In this document: in pieces, positions 63,310 to 64,000 of the stretch
Numbering within the stretch: position 1 is the stretch's first letter
Layout: the number at the start of each line of letters is the position of its first letter
From: Sciurus carolinensis
Lineage: Eukaryota; Chordata; Mammalia; Rodentia; Sciuridae
Length of the DNA stretch: 64,000 bases
NCBI RefSeq assembly: GCF_902686445.1
Contig: NC_062227.1
Span: 18,365,678 to 18,429,677, forward strand
Direction: 5' to 3'
The notes under the pieces: model-generated
The model's input: only the letters and a program-made list of their open reading frames with translations
What the model was told of the DNA's origin: nothing
Database searches by the model: none
Translations under genes and position numbers: made by a program

Positions 63310-64000
63310 AAGAGAAGGGAGCAGTCCGAATTTCATCTGACAGTGACTACAGACTGTGGATCGACTGGAGGAGGTTCTGAATGCATCAGGCATTGGACTG
63401 CCCAGAGAACCTCTGTTGAAGAGGTGATTGTCCACTGTTAGCCTGCAGACTGACTGGAGACCACAAAGGGATGACCAGCTGCCTGCGGTTGGCTGGAATT
63501 TCACTGCCCTTGTACCGACAGGTTTCATTAAACTTACCTGCCACAACTTTGAGACAATAGCCAGGACCTGTAGGTTCTGTGTATGGACTGACAAAGCCCC
63601 ATCTCCAGGACACTTTAGACCAATTGACTGCACCCAGCACTGGGACCACACCCCACCTCCAGGACCCCTGAACCAGAATGACCACTTTGTGCTCCAGGAC
63701 CCCTTCCCAACCAACCACATCCTGTCTCTAGGACAGCTGAGCAACCACACTCATGCCCTTAGCTGCAGCTCCCCATTTGTCAACATACTTGTAAGCCAGT
63801 ATGGCCATCGTGGATCATCACAGAAGTGGAAGCTTCCATCTTTAGGTGGGGCAAATTCCATCCTGAGATGCCTGCTGGTAACTGGAAGTTCATTGTCATG
63901 TGCCTCTCATGCGGCAGGCTACCAAAGAATGGGAGCTTTGAATAATACATAACTGATATAGTGCAGGGTTTTTTTTTCTCCTATTTGAAAAATTGTAAGT
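63310..64000 (+). mobile_element. L1 5'UTR-type sequence, continues past the window
   Basis: From about 63,400 this follows the order of the L1-A 5'UTR at 18,120-18,840: 'tttgagacaatagccagga', 'gactgcacccagcactggga', 'ttagctgcagctccccattt', 'ggtggggcaaatt(c)catcctgag', 'tgcctctcatg..gcaggct' and a T-run at about 63,968. The start (63,310-63,400) is not clearly matched, so it may be 5'-truncated or a different 5' end. ORF1 would lie beyond the window. The 150- and 174-codon ORFs on either strand are not L1 proteins. Confidence 0.75.

Noticed and set aside
63298..63952. 150- and 174-codon ORFs on both strands near the window end
   Set aside because: They lie in L1 5'UTR-type sequence, overlap on opposite strands and match no L1 protein.

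Overview
This is vertebrate nuclear DNA, almost certainly from a rodent and most likely a squirrel (Sciuridae: ground squirrel or marmot type). The pointers are tRNA-Ala-like ID SINEs (A box 'gctggggatatagctca', B box 'gggttcaatcccc', tail 'cagcacc' plus poly-A), dimeric B1+ID SINEs (B1-dID type) and young L1s. The species call is inference. The DNA is AT-rich and gene-poor, and most ORFs of 60-100 codons are chance or repeat-derived.

Layout. 1-13.4 kb: mostly unassigned AT-rich sequence with old LTR (MaLR/MLT1-like), MIR, L2 and SINE fragments. 13.5-15.4 kb: a minus-strand 5'-truncated L1 joined to a minus-strand betaretrovirus-like remnant (nucleocapsid, dUTPase, start of protease). 15.6-17.0 kb: a GC-rich block I cannot identify. 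17.8-32.4 kb: a three-part nest. An old near-full-length L1 (L1-A) was hit by a class II-type ERV that is now a solo LTR (22,663-23,613), and by a second near-full-length L1 (L1-B, about 24,589-31,646) that seems to carry about 300 bp of 3'-transduced DNA. 33.5-38.8 kb: paired LTRs and a gag-like start, read as a decayed minus-strand class I-like provirus. 39-48.8 kb: MER5A-, MIR-, L2- and L1-derived fragments in otherwise unassigned DNA. 49.0-53.6 kb: a very decayed L1 (L1-C) that abuts the end of a zinc-finger array.

The one credible host protein-coding gene is a minus-strand KRAB zinc-finger gene. A 127-bp KRAB A-box exon (63,151-63,277) has consensus splice sites. A zinc-finger exon (54,898-56,369) encodes a linker and 15 C2H2 fingers. 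Both junctions are phase 1, so they can join in frame. The reading frame ends at a TAG inside a finger linker. Beyond it lie about 14 ghost fingers (53,605-54,897) with frameshifts, stops and an ID SINE, so the ancestral array was roughly twice as long. The first exon (start codon) and any KRAB-B exon were not found. A plus-strand L1 5'UTR-like sequence starts about 30 bp upstream of the KRAB exon and runs off the window.

KRAB zinc-finger proteins as a family usually silence retroelements through TRIM28. Finding one among dense L1/ERV debris fits that, but nothing here shows what it binds. I found no bacterial-type system, CRISPR array or other clearly undescribed system. The most informative items are the truncated finger array, the nested L1s with the probable transduction, and the two dissimilar L1 5'UTR types.
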